A DNA stretch of 64,000 nt from Lactobacillus crispatus (GTDB lineage Bacteria; Bacillota; Bacilli; Lactobacillales; Lactobacillaceae): assembly GCF_018987235.1 (NCBI RefSeq), contig NZ_CP072197.1, positions 496,001 through 560,000 on the forward strand. The letters run 5' to 3'. Below the pieces are notes generated by a model. That model was not told where the DNA came from, did not search any database, and worked only from the letters and a program-made list of their open reading frames with translations. The position numbers and the translations under genes are program-made. Positions 1 to 11,185 of the stretch are shown piece after piece; positions within the stretch are counted from its first letter, which is position 1, and every line of letters begins with the position of its first letter.

Positions 1-3699
<3,699 letters not shown>

Positions 3700-3769
3700 A
3701 AGCGAAGCAAACTGGAAGTTTTTTTGCGAGGAGGATTATGTTTAGTTTTGAGTGTAAAAGCTCAAAAGA

Positions 3770-3886
3770 GTACGGTGGCGAAAGCAAGAAGGATACACCT
3801 GTTCCCATGCCGAACACAGAAGTTAAGCTTCTTAACGCCGAAAGTAGTTGGTGGGCAACTGCCTGCGAGGAAAGGAAGCTGCCGTG
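3770..3886 (+). rRNA. 5S ribosomal RNA
   Basis: About 117 nt with the expected motifs: GTACGGTGGC at the 5' end, CCTGTTCCCATGCCGAACACAG in the middle, and GCCGTGCTC at the 3' end pairing with the start. It follows the 23S gene after a 70-bp spacer that repeats the TGTTTAGTTTTGAG element of the first spacer. It is directly followed by tRNA-Asn, so the cluster is probably one transcript. Confidence 0.95.
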
Positions 3887-3900
3887 CTCTTTTTTAATAT

Positions 3901-3973
3901 TCCGGCTTAGCTCAGTTGGTAGAGCGCTTGACTGTTAATCAAGATGTCGTCAGTTCGAGTCTGACAGCCGGAG
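3901..3973 (+). tRNA. tRNA-Asn (GTT)
   Basis: The acceptor arms TCCGGCT/AGCCGGA pair perfectly. The anticodon loop CTGTTAA gives GTT, and the T-loop TTCGAGT is normal. No encoded CCA. It lies 14 bp behind the 5S gene. Confidence 0.97.
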
Positions 3974-3983
3974 TGCTTTGTAT

Positions 3984-4074
3984 GGAATGTTGTCCGAGCG
4001 GCTTAAGGAGCATGATTGGAAATCATGTATACGGGCTTATACCTGTATCGAGGGTTCAAATCCCTCACATTCCG
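3984..4074 (+). tRNA. tRNA-Ser (GGA)
   Basis: Class II tRNA of about 91 nt with a long variable arm (near 4028-4052). The acceptor is GGAATGT/ACATTCC and the anticodon loop TTGGAAA gives GGA. It is the last gene before the terminator at 4091. Confidence 0.96.
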
Positions 4075-4090
4075 TAAATATATATGAATT

Positions 4091-4119
4091 GGAACTATGT
4101 TAACATAGTTCCTTTTTTT
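4091..4119 (+). terminator. Terminator of the rRNA/tRNA operon
   Basis: Perfect palindromic stem GGAACTATG/CATAGTTCC around a TTAA centre, followed by seven T residues. It closes the rRNA-tRNA transcript 17 bp after tRNA-Ser. Confidence 0.9.
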
Positions 4120-4162
4120 CTACCTAATTTTTCATATATAATGGAGAAAGGGAGGAAATATC

Positions 4163-5050
4163 GTGAAGCTACGAAAACTAATTCCATTTCTATTTTTAAT
4201 ATCTCTATTAGCTATAACATTTTCCGCTTGTTCGACAAAGGGAGAAGAGAATACTGCTAAGCATAGAGTTAATATTGTAACTTCTACTAATATTTATGCA
4301 GATATTGCTAAAAATATAGTTGGTAAACATGGTCATGTACAAGCTATTATAAAAAACGGCGATACAGATCCACATGATTTTGAGCCTACGACTGGCTCTG
4401 CCAAAGAAGTAGCTAATGCTAATATTGTTATTGCCAACGGTCTAGGATATGATGACTGGATGACTAATTTAGCCAATGCTAATGATATTCATGTGGTTAA
4501 AGTTGGTAATCAATTGATGGGATTAAAACAGGGGGATAATCCTCATATTTGGTATAACTTAAACATGCCTAAAAAGTATGTTGATTATCTAGTTAAAACA
4601 GCAAGTAAAATTGATCCAAAACATGCAGCATATTTTAAGTCTAATGCTGCAAGCTATTTGCAAAAGATTGATAGTATAAAGAAAATTGCTGCTAAAATTA
4701 ATGGGCGTGAAGATAAAGCGGTTTATGTTAGTGAGCCCGTGTTTGATTATGCACTAGAACGGTGTCATTTTAAGATTGGCAATCAGGCATTTGAAGAAGC
4801 TGTAGAAAATGAAACGGATCCGAGTGCGCAAGTTATTCATGAGATGCAAGTCAAAATTAAAGCTAGAAAAATTGCTTTCTTTGTTAATAATATTCAAGCA
4901 TCAAGTAGTACAGTTAGTGGCATGGTTAAACTAGCAGAGCAACATAATATTCCAGTTCTCGATGTAAGGGAAACAATGCCTAATGGAATTAGTTATTATT
5001 ACTGGATGAAAGCGAATTATCAAAAATTATTTGAAATTTTTTTAAAATAA
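4163..5050 (+). CDS. Metal ABC transporter substrate-binding lipoprotein (ZnuA/AdcA-like), stand-alone
   Basis: 295-residue extracellular lipoprotein that should capture Zn2+ or Mn2+ for an ABC importer. A GTG start is preceded by GGAGG at 7 bp spacing. Residues 1-23 are a lipoprotein signal with the lipobox ending FSAC (Cys23). The family motif DPHDFEPT is at 69-76, and NPHIW at 126-130 supplies another metal-ligand histidine, as in cluster A-I binding proteins. A -10-like TATAAT is at 4137-4142. No permease or ATPase gene adjoins it: the gene is alone between two tRNA clusters, so it probably serves a transporter encoded elsewhere. Metal specificity cannot be read from the sequence. The family is certain; the exact substrate is inference. 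Confidence 0.9.
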   Translation: MKLRKLIPFLFLISLLAITFSACSTKGEENTAKHRVNIVTSTNIYADIAKNIVGKHGHVQAIIKNGDTDPHDFEPTTGSAKEVANANIVIANGLGYDDWMTNLANANDIHVVKVGNQLMGLKQGDNPHIWYNLNMPKKYVDYLVKTASKIDPKHAAYFKSNAASYLQKIDSIKKIAAKINGREDKAVYVSEPVFDYALERCHFKIGNQAFEEAVENETDPSAQVIHEMQVKIKARKIAFFVNNIQASSSTVSGMVKLAEQHNIPVLDVRETMPNGISYYYWMKANYQKLFEIFLK

Positions 5051-5145
5051 CTATTGCATAATTAGGGACTATCAGGTAATATAATAAACGTTGTGATTGA
5101 GAGATCACGGTGGTAATAACTAATAAAAATAAATAAAAAAAGTTC

Positions 5146-5177
5146 TTGACTTTTAAAACATGATTAGTTATTATAAT
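5146..5177 (+). promoter_or_regulatory. Promoter for tRNA-Glu/tRNA-Val
   Basis: TTGACT at 5146-5151 with a -10 region TATTATAAT at 5169-5177 (17-20 bp spacer depending on register). It lies 24 bp ahead of tRNA-Glu and is the only good promoter in the 150 bp after the lipoprotein gene. Confidence 0.7.
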
Positions 5178-5201
5178 AAAGTGCTCTTGATTAAGAGATA
5201 T

Positions 5202-5273
5202 GACCCGTTGGTCAAGTGGTTAAGACACGGCCCTTTCACGGCCGTAACATGGGTTCAAATCCCGTACGGGTCA
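5202..5273 (+). tRNA. tRNA-Glu (TTC)
   Basis: The acceptor GACCCGT/ACGGGTC pairs perfectly. The anticodon loop CTTTCAC gives TTC and the T-loop is TTCAAAT. It is followed after 5 bp by tRNA-Val. Confidence 0.97.
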
Positions 5274-5278
5274 CTAAT

Positions 5279-5351
5279 GGAGGATTAGCTCAGCTGGGAG
5301 AGCATCTGCCTTACAAGCAGGAGGTCACAGGTTCGAGCCCTGTATCCTCCA
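5279..5351 (+). tRNA. tRNA-Val (TAC)
   Basis: The acceptor GGAGGAT/ATCCTCC pairs perfectly. The anticodon loop CTTACAA gives TAC and the T-loop TTCGAGC is normal. Cotranscribed with tRNA-Glu. Confidence 0.97.
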
Positions 5352-5359
5352 TTGTTCGG

Positions 5360-5389
5360 GACTACCGCCGCCGCGGTAGTCTTTTTTTA
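5360..5389 (+). terminator. Terminator after tRNA-Val
   Basis: GC-rich stem GACTACCGC/GCGGTAGTC followed by seven T residues. Confidence 0.92.
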
Positions 5390-5425
5390 TGCAAAAAGAA
5401 CGAACAAGCAAAATTATTATTTTAT

Positions 5426-5503
5426 CGGTTCAAGTCCTGAGAGGATTCACTATGATTAGTGAAGATGCCTTGTAACCGAATAGCTAATGTCTATATAGGG
5501 GGA
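5426..5503 (+). promoter_or_regulatory. SMK-box (SAM-III) riboswitch of metK
   Basis: The Lactobacillales metK translational SAM switch is readable. CGGTT+CAAG at 5426-5434 pairs with CTTG+AACCG near 5469-5478, and the conserved GATGCCTTGTAACCGA block is present. The GGGGG ribosome-binding site at 5498-5502, just before the metK ATG, is the sequestered element. Known mechanism: bound SAM stabilises pairing of the Shine-Dalgarno with the anti-SD segment and shuts off translation. An extra hairpin (TTCACTATGATTAGTGAA) is inserted between the core helices, which is usual variability. Confidence 0.9.
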
Positions 5504-5508
5504 CTAAT

Positions 5509-6714
5509 ATGGAAAGACGTTTGTTTACTTCAGAATCAGTTTCTGAAGGACATCCGGATAAAGTTGCTGATCAGATTTCTGATGCAATTTTAGATGCGAT
5601 GTTAAAGAAGGATCCTAATTCACACGTAGCTTGTGAAACGATCGTAACTACTGGGATGGTTTTTGTCTTTGGTGAAATTTCTACCAACGCTTATGTTGAT
5701 ATTCAAGATGTAGTGCGGAAGACTATTTTGAAGATCGGCTATGATCGTCCAGAATTAGGTTTTGATGGCAATAACTGTGCTGTGATGGTTGACATCGATG
5801 AGCAATCACCTGATATTGCTGGTGGGGTTGATCACTCACTTGAAACTAGAGAAAACAAGTCTGATAACGATGAATTGGATCAAATTGGTGCTGGTGACCA
5901 AGGTTTGATGTTTGGCTTTGCGATTAAAGAGACACCTGAACTCATGCCATTACCAATTTCGCTTGCTCATCGTTTAATGAGACGTGTTGCTGCTTTGAGA
6001 AAAGACCATACTTTAGATTGGCTTCGTCCGGATGCTAAGGCTCAAGTCACTGTTGAATATGATGGAAACAATAAGCCATTAAGAGTGGATACTGTTGTTA
6101 TCTCTACTCAAACTGATGCAGAAGTTTCTAATGAAGAAATCCATCGGGCAATGATTGATTTAGTCATTAAGGAAGTTATTCCGGCCAAGTACCTAGATGA
6201 AAAGACTAAGTTTTTGATTAATCCGTCAGGGCGTTTTGTTATTGGAGGTCCAAAGGGCGATTCTGGTTTAACTGGTCGTAAGATTATCGTTGATACCTAT
6301 GGTGGTTACGCTCGCCACGGCGGTGGTGCATTTTCAGGTAAGGATCCAACAAAGGTTGACCGTTCAGCTAGTTATGCAGCTCGTTATGTCGCTAAAAATA
6401 TTGTGGCTGCCGGCCTTGCTTATCGCTGTGAAGTTCAATTGGCTTATGCAATTGGTGTAGCTCACCCAGTTTCAATTATGATTGATACTGCGGGTACTGG
6501 TAAGGTTGACGATGATTTGTTAACTGAAGCAGTACGCAATGTTTTTGATCTTCGTCCAGCCGGTATCATTAAGATGCTTGACCTTCGTCGTCCAATCTAT
6601 GAACAAACGGCCGCATACGGTCACTTTGGTAGAACAGACGTTGATTTGCCATGGGAAAAGACTGATAAAACACAAGATTTGCTTGATTATATTAAAAATA
6701 AAAAGAGGAAGTAA
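5509..6714 (+). CDS. metK: S-adenosylmethionine synthetase
   Basis: 401-residue MAT that makes SAM from methionine and ATP in the cytosol. The GHPDK motif is at 14-18. GAGDQG and the P-loop-like [14 protein letters not shown] are intact, and the length is normal (about 395-400). The start is fixed by the GGGGG ribosome-binding site inside the SMK box. It is followed after only 6 bp by a drug-export gene, so the two may share a transcript. Regulation is by SAM through the leader. Confidence 0.98.
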   Translation: MERRLFTSESVSEGHPDKVADQISDAILDAMLKKDPNSHVACETIVTTGMVFVFGEISTNAYVDIQDVVRKTILKIGYDRPELGFDGNNCAVMVDIDEQSPDIAGGVDHSLETRENKSDNDELDQIGAGDQGLMFGFAIKETPELMPLPISLAHRLMRRVAALRKDHTLDWLRPDAKAQVTVEYDGNNKPLRVDTVVISTQTDAEVSNEEIHRAMIDLVIKEVIPAKYLDEKTKFLINPSGRFVIGGPKGDSGLTGRKIIVDTYGGYARHGGGAFSGKDPTKVDRSASYAARYVAKNIVAAGLAYRCEVQLAYAIGVAHPVSIMIDTAGTGKVDDDLLTEAVRNVFDLRPAGIIKMLDLRRPIYEQTAAYGHFGRTDVDLPWEKTDKTQDLLDYIKNKKRK

Positions 6715-6720
6715 AAAAGA

Positions 6721-8181
6721 ATGAAAAAAACAAACGTGCCTATAGTCACGCTTGCGATTTTTATGACAACTTTTATGACTGCCATTGAAGGGACAATTGT
6801 TTCTACTGCAATGCCAACCATAGTTTCTGACCTAGATGGGCTCGAGATTATGAATTGGGTTGTATCAATTTTCTTGCTAATGACGGCCGTTTCAACTCCT
6901 TTATATGGAAAACTGGCGGATAGCATTGGGCGGAAGCCAGTTTTTTTGTTTGGAATTGCGTTGTTTGTCATAGGCTCATCGCTGTGTGGACTTGCACAAA
7001 ATATGGTGGAGCTTATCTTATTCAGAGTAATTCAGGGATTAGGTTCTGGCGCGGTTCAGCCAGTTGCCATCACCATTATTGCGGATTTATATGCTCTGCA
7101 AAAAAGAGCGAAAATGTTAGGTCTTAACTCTGGTTTTTGGGGAGTAGCATCAGTTATTGCACCGCTATTAGGTGGCTTTATAGTTCAGCATCTATCATGG
7201 CACTGGGTTTTCTACATCAATGTGCCAATTGGAATAATTGCCTTTTTGCTAGTAATTTTTTGTTTGCAAGAGCCTAAACATAGCTCTAAGCCTAAGTTAG
7301 ATTTGCAGGGAACCATTTGGTTAGTAATTTTATTGCTAGCTTTGATGTTTTTCTTACAAGATTTAGGTTCAAACACTAATATCGCCATAATGGCCGCTCT
7401 AGCCGTTTTAGTGGTAATTAGTATAATTATGTTCTTTAGAGCAGAAAAGCGCGCAGTTGATCCAATAATGCCACTCACTATGTTAAAAGATAAGGAGTTC
7501 CTTGCAATTAACCTGATTACGTTATTGATTTCTGGCGTAGTAATCGGCTTTGAATTTTACATTCCTACCTGGATGCAAGGTATTAATGGTACTAATCCAT
7601 CTCTAGCCGGTTTTGCTGTAACGCCTAGTTCATTAATGTGGATTGTGGGTTCATTCTTGATTGGTGGAATGCTCGGCCGCTGGGGGATTAAAAAGACATA
7701 TGATTATATGTTATTGGTTTTAGTTGTGGCCGATTTGGTTTTGATTTTAGTGCCGATTTACACATCATTCTGGGTCTTCTGTGTTATTGCTGCCTTTAAT
7801 GGGACCGCCTTTGGTGCGATTACGACAGCTTCACAGGTGAGATCGCAGGTTTTGGTTCCGAAGGATGACATAGGTGTTGCCACTTCGTTTAATACGCTGA
7901 TGAAGTATCTGGGACAGACAATGATGGTTTCTATCTACGGGATTGCTTTTAACACGATGGTAGCTCATGGATTAAATAAGAGACTTGGGTTGAATCAGGA
8001 AATGATGAATAAAATTGTTTCGGCAGAAAACGCTAAAAGTTTGGCTGCTAATGTAGTGCCGCAACTGCGGCAGGTCCTGTTAGGCGGTTTAAAAGCCGTT
8101 TACGTTGTTTCGATGATTGTCATTGTAGTCTCAATTGTGTTGAATCAACTGTATCGAGATCGAAAATTGAAGAAAAATTAG
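6721..8181 (+). CDS. MFS multidrug exporter, DHA2 (14-TM, EmrB/QacA/LmrB) family
   Basis: 486-residue proton-driven efflux permease. The first helix carries the DHA2 signature around TAIEGTIVSTAMPTI, motif A is GKLADSIGRKP near residues 67-77, and a motif C-like segment is in GFWGVASVIAPLLGG. There are about 14 hydrophobic helices and a short basic C-terminus. The substrate is unknown. It starts 6 bp after metK and ends at a strong terminator, so metK and this gene form a two-gene unit. Whether the linkage is functional (for example export of a SAM-derived or methylated compound) is unknown. Confidence 0.9.
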   Translation: MKKTNVPIVTLAIFMTTFMTAIEGTIVSTAMPTIVSDLDGLEIMNWVVSIFLLMTAVSTPLYGKLADSIGRKPVFLFGIALFVIGSSLCGLAQNMVELILFRVIQGLGSGAVQPVAITIIADLYALQKRAKMLGLNSGFWGVASVIAPLLGGFIVQHLSWHWVFYINVPIGIIAFLLVIFCLQEPKHSSKPKLDLQGTIWLVILLLALMFFLQDLGSNTNIAIMAALAVLVVISIIMFFRAEKRAVDPIMPLTMLKDKEFLAINLITLLISGVVIGFEFYIPTWMQGINGTNPSLAGFAVTPSSLMWIVGSFLIGGMLGRWGIKKTYDYMLLVLVVADLVLILVPIYTSFWVFCVIAAFNGTAFGAITTASQVRSQVLVPKDDIGVATSFNTLMKYLGQTMMVSIYGIAFNTMVAHGLNKRLGLNQEMMNKIVSAENAKSLAANVVPQLRQVLLGGLKAVYVVSMIVIVVSIVLNQLYRDRKLKKN

Positions 8182-8188
8182 GTTAATG

Positions 8189-8221
8189 AGCCACATGCAA
8201 AGTAGAGCATGTGGCTTTTTT
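8189..8221 (+). terminator. Terminator of the metK-MFS unit
   Basis: Stem AGCCACATGC/GCATGTGGCT around AAAGTAGA, followed by TTTTTT. Confidence 0.93.
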
Positions 8222-8225
8222 ACTG

Positions 8226-8278
8226 GAAATTTAATTTCAGCATTTTTATTATATCTACATATATTGAAATATTATTTC
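8226..8278 (+). promoter_or_regulatory. Two RpiR-type operator palindromes before the regulator gene
   Basis: GAAATTTAATTTC at 8226-8238 and GAAATATTATTTC at 8266-8278 share the form GAAAT-N3-ATTTC. The same palindrome recurs twice before the esterase/PTS transcription unit at 10075 and 10160. It fits autoregulation by the RpiR-family protein encoded next to it. The assignment to that regulator is inference from position and copy number. Confidence 0.75.
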
Positions 8279-8315
8279 TATGAAAGTAAAATAGAGTTAA
8301 AAGCAAGGTGATTAA

Positions 8316-9170
8316 ATGAATGTTAGAGATAGAATTTTAGAGAATTATACAGAGTTAAAAAAATCATCACGTATTATTGCTGATGCGGTACTTGAAAATC
8401 CAAAAATTTTGTTAAATAAAAATGCTAAAGAAATAGGGAATTATACTAATACATCTGCAGCATCAGTAATTCGTTTTTGTAAGCAATTAAATTATAAAGG
8501 GTTAAAGGACTTTCAAATCGATTTAGCTCAAAGTACTGTCAAACAGTCACAACTTAAGCCAATAGATATGATTGTAACTAAAGATGACAAAGCTGATGAA
8601 GTTATGACTAAATTAAGGGTTAGTTTGAGTCAAAACTTTGAAGATTTATCTAAGACTATTGATATCAAGGATTTACAAAAAGCTGTATCCTTAATTAAAA
8701 AAAGTCGAGCTGTGTATATAGCTGGTATTGGGGCTTCAAGCTTTTCTGCTAAGGATCTTTTTTATAAACTCATTAGAAGTGGAAAAACGGTTTTTTATAA
8801 TGATGATGTCCACATTGCATTAGAGAGAATATACTATTCAACGCCAAAAGATGTCATGATATGTTTTTCTTATAGCGGATTGACTCAGGAACTATTACTT
8901 GCAGTTAAACAAGCTAAAAAAAATAAAACACCAATTGTTGCAGTGACTAGAAAATCCGAATCCCCTTTGAGTAAATTAGCAGATATAAATTTAAAATTAC
9001 CGGATCATGAATCGCTGATGAGAGTTGGTGCTATAAATTCAACTTTTGCTCAAATGTTTATTTCAAATGTGCTTTATTTATGCTCAATTTCAAGTGATTT
9101 AGGTGAGGTAAAACAAGAAATGGAGGCTACAGGAAAGCTTCTCGAAAAATTAAAAGAAAGGAATGATTAA
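8316..9170 (+). CDS. RpiR/MurR-family transcriptional regulator of MurNAc catabolism
   Basis: 284 residues. The N-terminal HTH_6 domain (about 1-77) contains the helix-turn-helix around NYTNTSAASVIRFCKQL, and a SIS sugar-phosphate-binding domain spans about 110-260 (KSRAVYIAGIGASS, ICFSYSGLTQE). Members of this family next to murQ usually sense MurNAc-6-phosphate and repress MurNAc genes. AAGGTG provides the ribosome-binding site. The next gene, murQ, begins immediately after its stop. Two palindromic operators lie 40-90 bp upstream, indicating autoregulation. Confidence 0.92.
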   Translation: MNVRDRILENYTELKKSSRIIADAVLENPKILLNKNAKEIGNYTNTSAASVIRFCKQLNYKGLKDFQIDLAQSTVKQSQLKPIDMIVTKDDKADEVMTKLRVSLSQNFEDLSKTIDIKDLQKAVSLIKKSRAVYIAGIGASSFSAKDLFYKLIRSGKTVFYNDDVHIALERIYYSTPKDVMICFSYSGLTQELLLAVKQAKKNKTPIVAVTRKSESPLSKLADINLKLPDHESLMRVGAINSTFAQMFISNVLYLCSISSDLGEVKQEMEATGKLLEKLKERND

Positions 9171-9171
9171 T

Positions 9172-10065
9172 ATGAATATCAAGGATTTAACTACAGAGAA
9201 AAGAAACAGTGCAACTATGCATATCGATAATATGTCAACTTTAGATATGGTTAAAACTATTAATAAAGAAGATCAGAAAGTTGCTGAAGCAGTAGGAACT
9301 CAGGAGGAGCAAATTGCTCAGGCAATTGACATGGCTTCTAAGAAATACCATGATGGTGGACGATTAATATATATTGGAGCTGGCACTAGTGGAAGATTAG
9401 GTATATTAGATGCAGTAGAGTTAGTACCAACGTATGGAATTAGCCCTGATCATGCAATAGGATTAATTGCTGGCGGTAAAACTGCAATGTATTTAGCTGT
9501 TGAAGGTGCAGAAGATTCAGAATCACTTGCTGCTGAAGACTTAGGTAAGCTAAATTTAACTAGTAAAGATGTAGTTCTAGGATTAGCTGCTAGTGGTCGA
9601 ACGCCATATGTTATTGGAGGATTAGACTATGCACAAAAAATCGGTGCAGGGACAATTTCAATTGCCTGTGTTAATAATAGTTTAATTGGAAAACATGCAG
9701 AAATAGCTATTGAAGCTGTAGTAGGGCCTGAAGTAATTACTGGATCAACTAGAATGAAAGCAGGAACTGCACAAAAGATGATCTTAAATACGATTTCAAC
9801 GGGCGTAATGATTAAACAAGGAAAAGTTTATCAAAATGTTATGATTGATGTCTTGCCTACTAATAAAAAGCTAGTAAATCGAGCAATTAGAATTATTACG
9901 TCAGTTACTAACGTATCAATAGAGCAGGCGAAAGATGTCTTGCTTAAAGCTGATAAAAATGTAGGATTAGCAATTGTTATGGCAAAAACAGGGTTAAATA
10001 GTGATGATGCAAGTAAACTATTAGAAAAAAATAATAACAATGTCAGCCAAGTTTTAAATAATTAG
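9172..10065 (+). CDS. murQ: N-acetylmuramic acid 6-phosphate etherase
   Basis: MurQ cleaves the lactyl ether of MurNAc-6-P to give GlcNAc-6-P and D-lactate. 297 residues with the SIS fold. The signature stretch around GAGTSGRLGILDAVE (near 65-80) and the GSTRMKAGTAQK motif are intact. I place the start at ATG 9172: GAAAGG lies 10 bp upstream, while ATG 9163 overlaps the preceding gene and leaves no spacing. It is the second gene of the regulator-murQ unit. Confidence 0.96.
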   Translation: MNIKDLTTEKRNSATMHIDNMSTLDMVKTINKEDQKVAEAVGTQEEQIAQAIDMASKKYHDGGRLIYIGAGTSGRLGILDAVELVPTYGISPDHAIGLIAGGKTAMYLAVEGAEDSESLAAEDLGKLNLTSKDVVLGLAASGRTPYVIGGLDYAQKIGAGTISIACVNNSLIGKHAEIAIEAVVGPEVITGSTRMKAGTAQKMILNTISTGVMIKQGKVYQNVMIDVLPTNKKLVNRAIRIITSVTNVSIEQAKDVLLKADKNVGLAIVMAKTGLNSDDASKLLEKNNNNVSQVLNN

Positions 10066-10074
10066 CTATACTTT

Positions 10075-10172
10075 GAAATTAAATTTCAAAAATCATTGAT
10101 TATATGTCTTAAAAGTGATATTTTGGTATTGAAGTAAGCGCTTACTAATAAAGAATAATGAAATATTATTTC
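10075..10172 (+). promoter_or_regulatory. Two RpiR operators and a cre-like site before the esterase-PTS unit
   Basis: GAAATTAAATTTC (10075-10087, inside a longer TTTGAAATT/AATTTCAAA palindrome) and GAAATATTATTTC (10160-10172, identical to the copy at 8266) flank AGTAAGCGCTTACT (10133-10146). The latter matches the catabolite-response-element core AAGCGCTT apart from its outer bases. Together they suggest induction by MurNAc-6-P and CcpA-type carbon control. Site identity is by pattern only. Confidence 0.72.
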
Positions 10173-10200
10173 TATTTGTACAAAAATTGCATATTAGTGA

Positions 10201-10229
10201 TTGCTTTTTCAAAAGAGTTTTGATAATAC
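10201..10229 (+). promoter_or_regulatory. Promoter of the esterase-PTS unit
   Basis: TTGCTT (10201-10206), a 17-bp spacer and TAATAC (10224-10229), 45 bp ahead of the esterase start. It lies downstream of the operators. Confidence 0.6.
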
Positions 10230-10273
10230 TACTTTGCTAATGAATATTAGTAATAAGTAAGGGAGGGAGAATA

Positions 10274-11173
10274 ATGAAACATCGCAATTTTTTATTAGTT
10301 GCTCTTTCAGTTTTACTTTTAGGAGCAGGCTTAACTGGATGCAGTCAGAAAAAAGAGGCTACAGCTACTCCGGCTGTTACACCTCATAAGAGTCAAGTTG
10401 TTACAACAACTATGTATTCGAAAAAATTACATATGGATTGGAATTATGATGTATATTTACCAGCAGGTTACAATCCAAAAAGCAGTAAAAGATATCCTGT
10501 TTTATATATGTTGCATGGAATCTATGGTAATCATAGAAACTTGCTAGAAAGATTTAATTCTCAACAAATTCTTGATGGAGAAATTCATCGCTGTAATAAA
10601 AAGATGATCGTAGTTTTTGTTGATGGCTTTAATAGCTTTTATATTAATCAAAAGCAAGGTGGGATGCAGATGGAAAGTGCCATCGTTGATGACATGGTCC
10701 CTACTATTAATAAATTGTATAAGACAGAAACCAATCCTAAACATGTAGGTATTGGTGGTATCTCAATGGGTGGATATGGTGCTGCCAGATTGGCTTTGAA
10801 ATATCCAGATATTTTTGGAAATGGTGTTCTAATTTCTCCTGCAGTTTGGTACCGTTTGCCAAATAACAACCCAATTAAAACTTCACAGCATGCTTTTCAA
10901 GATGGAAAAAGTAACTGGGATTGGAAATTTTATGATAGTGTATTTCCAACTAGGTACATTAATAGTAAATCAGAGAAAGATAAGTTCTTTGTAGAGACTA
11001 CTTCAAGTGATACTACCGTTCCAGTAAAAAATGTCGATCGCTTTGTGAAAACTCTTAAAAACCATGACATTAGTGTTAAGTTTGTAAGAGACAACGGTGG
11101 CAACCATAATTGGGCTTATTGGACTTCAGCAGCTCCACAAGCTTATCAATGGGCATTAGATAATTTAAATTAG
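10274..11173 (+). CDS. Secreted esterase lipoprotein of the MurNAc operon
   Basis: 299 residues with an alpha/beta-hydrolase esterase domain (Esterase D / tributyrin-esterase-like). The lipoprotein signal ends LTGC (Cys23), so the enzyme is anchored outside the membrane. The nucleophile elbow GISMGG places Ser164, GGNHNW near 275-280 provides the likely catalytic His278, and HGIYG (81-85) is the oxyanion region. A strong GGGAGGG ribosome-binding site fixes the ATG. It is the first gene of the unit with the PTS and mupG-like genes and lies directly behind MurNAc operators. Substrate unknown: deacetylation of O-acetylated muropeptide sugars would fit the context but is inference; feruloyl/cinnamoyl or general esterase activity is the alternative. 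Confidence 0.85.
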   Translation: MKHRNFLLVALSVLLLGAGLTGCSQKKEATATPAVTPHKSQVVTTTMYSKKLHMDWNYDVYLPAGYNPKSSKRYPVLYMLHGIYGNHRNLLERFNSQQILDGEIHRCNKKMIVVFVDGFNSFYINQKQGGMQMESAIVDDMVPTINKLYKTETNPKHVGIGGISMGGYGAARLALKYPDIFGNGVLISPAVWYRLPNNNPIKTSQHAFQDGKSNWDWKFYDSVFPTRYINSKSEKDKFFVETTSSDTTVPVKNVDRFVKTLKNHDISVKFVRDNGGNHNWAYWTSAAPQAYQWALDNLN

Positions 11174-11185
11174 GAGGTGTAAAAA

